NCBI GenBank assembly: GCA_012931725.1
Contig: CM022945.1
Span: 13,440,087 to 13,504,086, forward strand
Length of the DNA stretch: 64,000 bases
From: Litsea cubeba
Taxonomy: Eukaryota > Streptophyta > Magnoliopsida > Laurales > Lauraceae
Reading direction: 5' to 3'
A model generated the notes under the pieces. The model searched no databases. It worked only from the letters and a program-made list of their open reading frames with translations, and was not told the origin of the DNA. Of this stretch, positions 59,158-64,000 are shown in pieces. Position numbers and translations under genes: made by a program. Position 1 is the stretch's first letter. Every line of letters begins with the position of its first letter.

Positions 59158-60357
59158 TCCCTCTAAACAAACCCATATACAACACAATCAACTTATTATA
59201 GCTATCAATCCCCCTATGGGTATCACAGTGCCTAATACAGAAGTATCATTTGCGTGAGACACTCATACAGGTAACACAAAATTAAGACGATGTCAAGGAA
59301 ACCAAGAAAGATTTAAAAAAGAAATAAAGGGGTTGGTTCCTCTACCCAACATCCAAAAGGAAAAAATACATACAAAAAGAAGAAGATGAAGAAGAAGAAG
59401 TCCTATAGTTCAATTTATCAGAAAGAAGCAAACCAACATACATCAAAATAAGAAATAGCAAGGGTTAAAAAAAAAACCAAGCAAGAAAACCTTCAATTGA
59501 TTGAAAATCTTAGAAATTCACATGAAATTCAAACAATCAAAATGGCATCAACCAGACAATAAAACTATATCTACATACTGTCAGCAACAACATAGAACCT
59601 TATCAATTTCCAAAGGCACCCGATCAACGAGACTGAAAGAAACCTATTAGCATCAAATCAATATATCTTCCATCAACAAACAAAAGGGGATTCCATAACC
59701 ACTTTTTTACTCAAACCCCATCACAAAAGACAAGAACAAGGCCCATATCTTCTTCACCTCCCCAAAAAAACCTCATTTCTCTATATTTAGAGACTTGAGC
59801 TATTCTTCATATCCCCATGATTTAAGTATTCTAAAAAAAAAAAAACACTACTCTCCAAAAAAACCCACCAAATAAAAGAAGAAGAAAGCTAAGAAAGCAA
59901 CCGTCTTTCCAATTTCTAAACAAACCAACCAAACATATAAAACCCAGAGATCTTGAAACGCACAGATCATCAAACAACAAAATTTTCAAGCCAAAGGAAA
60001 ACCCCAAATCTTCAGGTGAAAGAAACTAAAATCTCTCACCACCCAGATATCAAATGATAGAAACTTCATACCAAACAATCAAATATGCAAACATCAAAGA
60101 AACCCAAAAGAGAAAGCAGAAAAAAATAAAGCCCCAAATCATCAAAATGAAAGGATTTCAAGCTACAAATAGAAAAAATCAAAATGGGTGTTTCTCCAAA
60201 GATTCGAATTCGGCTCCTTTTTACGAAAAGAGAACCGATATCGATCGTTTTTTTTTTTCGGTTTTCCTCGTACCCGAGACGCCGTATCCGATACGTGAAG
60301 AGCTTGAAACGGACTTCGACGGCACCGAAAACGTGATCGAAAACAGATCCAAGGTTT

Positions 60358-60365
60358 CTTATAAA
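60358..60365 (-). promoter_or_regulatory. TATA-like box for the RING gene
   Basis: On the minus strand TTTATAAG stands upstream of the predicted noncoding first exon. It would place the transcript start near 60330. Candidate only. Confidence 0.4.
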
Positions 60366-60399
60366 TTCACACGAGGGTCTGACGAAACTTGCCGACCGC

Positions 60400-61170
60400 T
60401 CATTTCAAAGACCTTTTGGAGCCGTTGGATTGACTTTAAGATGTTGACCCAAAAAAATGGACGGCTAATCGTGTTCTCACACCAGCTCTGTCTGTGTGGG
60501 ACCCTGCATTAGTGGACCTGGATGTGTGGAAGTGTGGCCCATTATTTGATGATCCAAACTGTAAATTTTGATTTGGGTTATCCATGGATTAGAATTGGCC
60601 ATATATTTTCCAGATTTGGAAAAATTTTGTTCATGCACCCTTCATTTTCATCCATGTTAAAGTTGCCACTAAGATACTAGGGTTTACTTTTTTAAAAGCA
60701 TTATAGGTGGGCCCCAAGTTATTGGAAGTGGAAAATTCTACCATTCATGTACATGTGGATCATGGGGGATGATTAGGAAAATTGGCTACAAATTGTGGGT
60801 TAGTTTAAGATGGTCTAACTCTTAAAAGGGAGCCACCTTTGTGCACTCTAATTATGGGGTTGAGGCAGGATTAATAGCCTTTGTATTTAATTAAAGGAAT
60901 GTTTATTTGGATAAAATATATATGAATTGAGTACATAGTCGAATGAGCTAAACTTTAGAATATATATGAATTGAGTACATTAAAAAAAAAAAAAGTGGGT
61001 GAGGAAAGATGTGCGGTGGGTGTGGGAGGAAAGAAATAAAGTGGTAGATGTAAAATTTGAGAATTCCTTACCCTAGATTTGAAGAGTCCTCATTGAGAAT
61101 TTTACATTGATTTTGGTGTGTTTCATGTGTTTGTCGGAGAAAATTTGATACGTGTGCATAAATTTATAAA
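60400..61170. other. Upstream region of the RING gene
   Basis: No gene. The stretch contains a short direct repeat, ATATATATGAATTGAGTACAT, at about 60917 and 60959, and an A run at 60981-60992. Confidence 0.4.
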
Positions 61171-61178
61171 ATTAAAGC

Positions 61179-61455
61179 CTGTTTGTTTGCACGAGAAATA
61201 TAATGAAATAAATTTAATTGTTAAATTGTGAGAAAGAGGAAGAGGTCAAAGATAAAAGCACTAAATGATGCAAAGAAAAAAACCTCTTTTATTTGACCAA
61301 AAAGTAAAAAATCTAGTCTCTCAACCCACTAAATGTTGGAGAAGAATAGTATTTTGTTATTTAATGCTTTTATTTTTAACCCCCTCCTCTTTTCTCTTTC
61401 TCTTGATTTGACCCGTGATTTTATTTCATTATACCCCTCATGCAAACAATTGAGG
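61179..61455. mobile_element. MITE-like foldback element
   Basis: The left end GCCTGTTTGTTTGCACGAG, then TATAATGAAATAAA, pairs with the right end (TTTATTTCATTATACCCCTC, then ATGCAAACA). Purine-rich GAGAAAGAGGAAGAGG at the left pairs with CCTCCTCTTTTCTCTTTCTC at the right. GCCTGTTTGTTTGCA is a frequent start of plant hAT-like MITEs. No clear target duplication was found. Confidence 0.65.
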
Positions 61456-64000
61456 ATTTCCATTAGTCCAAGTCCTCAAAGACTTACAATTGTTAAATGT
61501 GACCATAGATGAGACTTGGCTTTCCTACATTTGAATTAAGTTCGTTGATGGTGAAGAATTTCAAGAGGCACACTTCAAAGGAAAGGAAATAGGAAAAAAA
61601 AAATCAAATTCAAACTAAGCCTTATCTATAAGGATAAGGAATCCTAACTATTTCTATGACCTCTAATCCTAATTATTTATACAATCGCTCTAGCCTATTC
61701 TTTAACAGATGGTGGGTATTCACTTCCTCATCTTTCCTTGATTTAATTTACGTTAAACGTTTTCAAAATGTGGTTATTTGATAGTCATTTTTGGATATTC
61801 ACATTATATTCTCATTTTAAGTACTTATAAAAATATAAAATCTTAAAACTCATAGGAATACAATTACATAAATTAGACAGGCCTAAAGGTTGGCTAAATA
61901 TTCTTGAGGTTTGATGACATATATAATCATATCATAAACATTTTCTTTAGTGATCGAATATGAATGATATATGACTAAGTTATGTGAAGATTTTTCAACC
62001 TCACACTTGCTTAAGTCTTACATAGTCAAAATTTTCCCTACTGTGAATGGATGATAGCTTCAGAAGATTACACTACATGCAATAACCAAACAACAAATTC
62101 ATGTCTTAAAGAGGGATGGAGTCAGTCAACTGACATTGGATTAACAAATTCCAGTCAAAATAAAAGTGGCACATTTGTTTGCAAGAATCTTGAGAATTTT
62201 TGTGGGGTATTTTATGAATTTCCTAAATGTTATCCTCTACCTGGCTTCACAAATTCTAGAATGTAGCATTTTGAAAAATAAAATTCTTAGAATTTTATTG
62301 GCCAAAAGCAACATTTCTCAGGGCCGATTTTATGAATTTTCTCTGCATAGACATGAAGTTCAGAATTCCTGGGGACAAAAGCTTTTCTTTTTTGTTGTTG
62401 TTAAAATTTCTTACACATGAATAAGAAATTCTAATCAGAAATACCTTCAAACTTACTAACCTTAAAAATAAAGAATCCAGGATTATAACTCAAAAATAAA
62501 CTGTAGAGGATCTTGTTTGTTACATTGAAGGAAACCCTTTCAGCAAAACCAAGAAAGGAACTGGAATTGCGAGTGATCAACAAAAAGAACTTATTCTCCT
62601 TTCCTTCATTCCCTCTTTAGACCTTCTTTTCCTTTCTTTCTCCTGTTTCAGCATAAAGTAAGAGCAACTTCTTTTTTACTCTCAACAAAGTTGAAAGGGG
62701 AGACCAAAATTTCATAGATCAAGACCATCAAAGTCGCAGTTCTTACCTGGCAGCTCAGGATTTGAATGTTGGGTATGCCACCTCTTTCCACTTGTGTAGG
62801 CTTTCTTTTCGCTTGTGCGGGCTCTCTTCGTGTGTATGTATGCGGGCTCTTTCTTGGATCTCAGCCCCCTTAATTAGCAGGATTAATAAGAAAGAAAGAC
62901 CATCCAACTGGTAGTGGGCCCTTAAGTGTCTGATTTATGACCTAATGACAACGAATAAGCATCTGTTAAGCTTTCGCACATAATAATGCAATGGGATAGA
63001 AATGGCAATGGGATCAGATTAAAAGGAGGCCAGTTTAAGTACTGGTTTTATCGAAAGTGTTAGGAGAAGAAAAAAAATTCAGATCAAGAATGTCTAATCC
63101 AACAGTGAATGTCAGCTTGATCAAAGCAGAATTTTTATTTGATGATTGATGAACCAACTTCACATTACATGGAAAGTCTGGCTACTTGAAAAGTGGGCTT
63201 TGTTGTATTAAGAAATAAAAAATCACCATCCATTGAAAATGACTTTTTTCCCTTAGACTTGGGGAATTACCTAAACCTACTTGTCCAGTGATCGATCCTG
63301 GAGCGGTATGATAATAACCGCATTTTTCTGAATTTGAAGAGAAATCTGATTATGATGAAAGGGAAACTTGGGTTTACTAGATTGAAATTTCAAATGAAAG
63401 TTTTAGATCTTTGAAAAGTGGCTCCATATTCATAGATGAAATTGAGCTCACTTGTCCTTATTAGTAAGGTAAATCTAATGTAGTAGCTTCACTAGTAATT
63501 ATAGTCAACTTCATATGTACAGATCCCATTAGTAGATGGACTTCTCGATACTTGGTTCATTGATACCGGTGACATATCTAACAGAGGTCTATTCAGTGGC
63601 TTGGTTTGATGATCCCAAATCCTAAAAAGTGTTTCCAAATGCCCAAAAAAAATCTCATTAGATAATGGTTTTCATCAGCAAAGAGAGTCTTAACTCTTAA
63701 CGTAGAATTTTGGAGCTAGGACCGTTGGATTGAGGGTGAATTTTATTATTTAATATAAAGCCGTTAAACATGTCGACCACGGATGAAAGGGTTAGAGGTA
63801 TTAGATTTAGTTAAAATTTAATATTTAGGTTGGTCCATTTGGATCTTTCAATCCCCCTATCAGTGGCTATCACATGATCGATCAATAGGGTCCCAAGGTG
63901 GGCTCCACTAAGTGATGATCACCTTAAGATTATGAGGATTGTCCTCAGACGGCCATTACTCTCCCAACAAACAACAATTCATTTGTTTTATTATTCATAT
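61456..64000. other. Intergenic region, no gene
   Basis: Frames of 70-85 residues (62051-62420) overlap and lack any domain. No repeat, RNA gene or motif that I can support was found up to the end of the window. Confidence 0.4.

Larger units (their letters stand above)
56068..60039 (-). other. Probable 5' UTR intron of the RING gene (~4 kb)
   Basis: On the minus strand, TATTTGCAG|AAATAAAGG gives an acceptor at 56068/56067, 70 bp before the ATG. GGGTG|GTGAGAG at 60040/60039 is a good donor. The predicted first exon (60040 to about 60330) has a TATA-like box behind it. The intron holds an (ATA)n run (56151-56184), ACA/CAA trinucleotide-rich DNA, a MITE-like foldback and two internal duplications. 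No other gene is visible in it. This is inference from splice signals; transcript data would settle it. Confidence 0.5.

Noticed and set aside
1..64000. CRISPR array, bacterial operon or phage region
   Set aside because: No evenly spaced direct repeats with unique spacers and no packed co-directional genes; introns and plant transposons show a plant nuclear genome.

Overview
The window is nuclear DNA of a flowering plant. The four genes have GT-AG introns and plant-type products, and the spaces between them hold plant hAT, L1, RTE, Copia, SINE and MITE sequences. The species cannot be named from the sequence alone. Four genes are supported: (1) an intronless DUF295 F-box gene (+, 9396-10559); (2) an eight-exon aldose-1-epimerase-like (glucose-6-phosphate 1-epimerase type) gene (+, 28210-36754); (3) an intronless-CDS ADA1/TADA1-like SAGA subunit gene (+, 40867-42174); (4) a five-coding-exon RING-H2 E3 ubiquitin ligase gene (-, 51322-55998) that probably has a ~4 kb intron in its 5' UTR. 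I rebuilt every coding exon by hand: frames close, exon phases match, and splice sites are GT-AG.

Layout. 1-2220: no gene seen. 2221-6013: a whole hAT transposon with matching ends and an 8-bp target duplication, but a broken transposase. 6014-9395: MITE-like DNA, a triple 55-bp repeat, a telomere-like G-rich tract and a tRNA-derived SINE just upstream of the F-box gene. 10930-14930: an L1 LINE broken up by an inverted RTE LINE and a Copia LTR/gag fragment. 16.3-27.6 kb: no host gene, but many small elements (SINEs, foldback MITEs, two elements rich in CGGTT motifs, tandem duplications). 28.0-36.8 kb: epimerase gene. 36.8-40.0 kb: intergenic with RTE remains. 40.0-42.7 kb: ADA1-like gene. 42.7-51.1 kb: gene-poor, with a 90-bp (TC)n tract. 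51.1-60.4 kb: RING gene. 60.4-64 kb: intergenic with one MITE-like foldback.

The genes do not form a pathway or cluster. They are an ordinary plant mixture of sugar metabolism, chromatin and ubiquitin functions. The most notable observations are: a nearly perfect 104-bp tandem duplication in the RING gene that copies half an exon with its splice donor and leaves a possible in-frame 24-nt microexon; a 109-nt foldback whose 50-bp stem has only G-U wobbles as imperfections; several MITEs and SINEs with readable target duplications; and upstream ORFs close to the epimerase and ADA1 start codons. I found no CRISPR array, operon, true tRNA or rRNA gene, and nothing I would call a new gene system.
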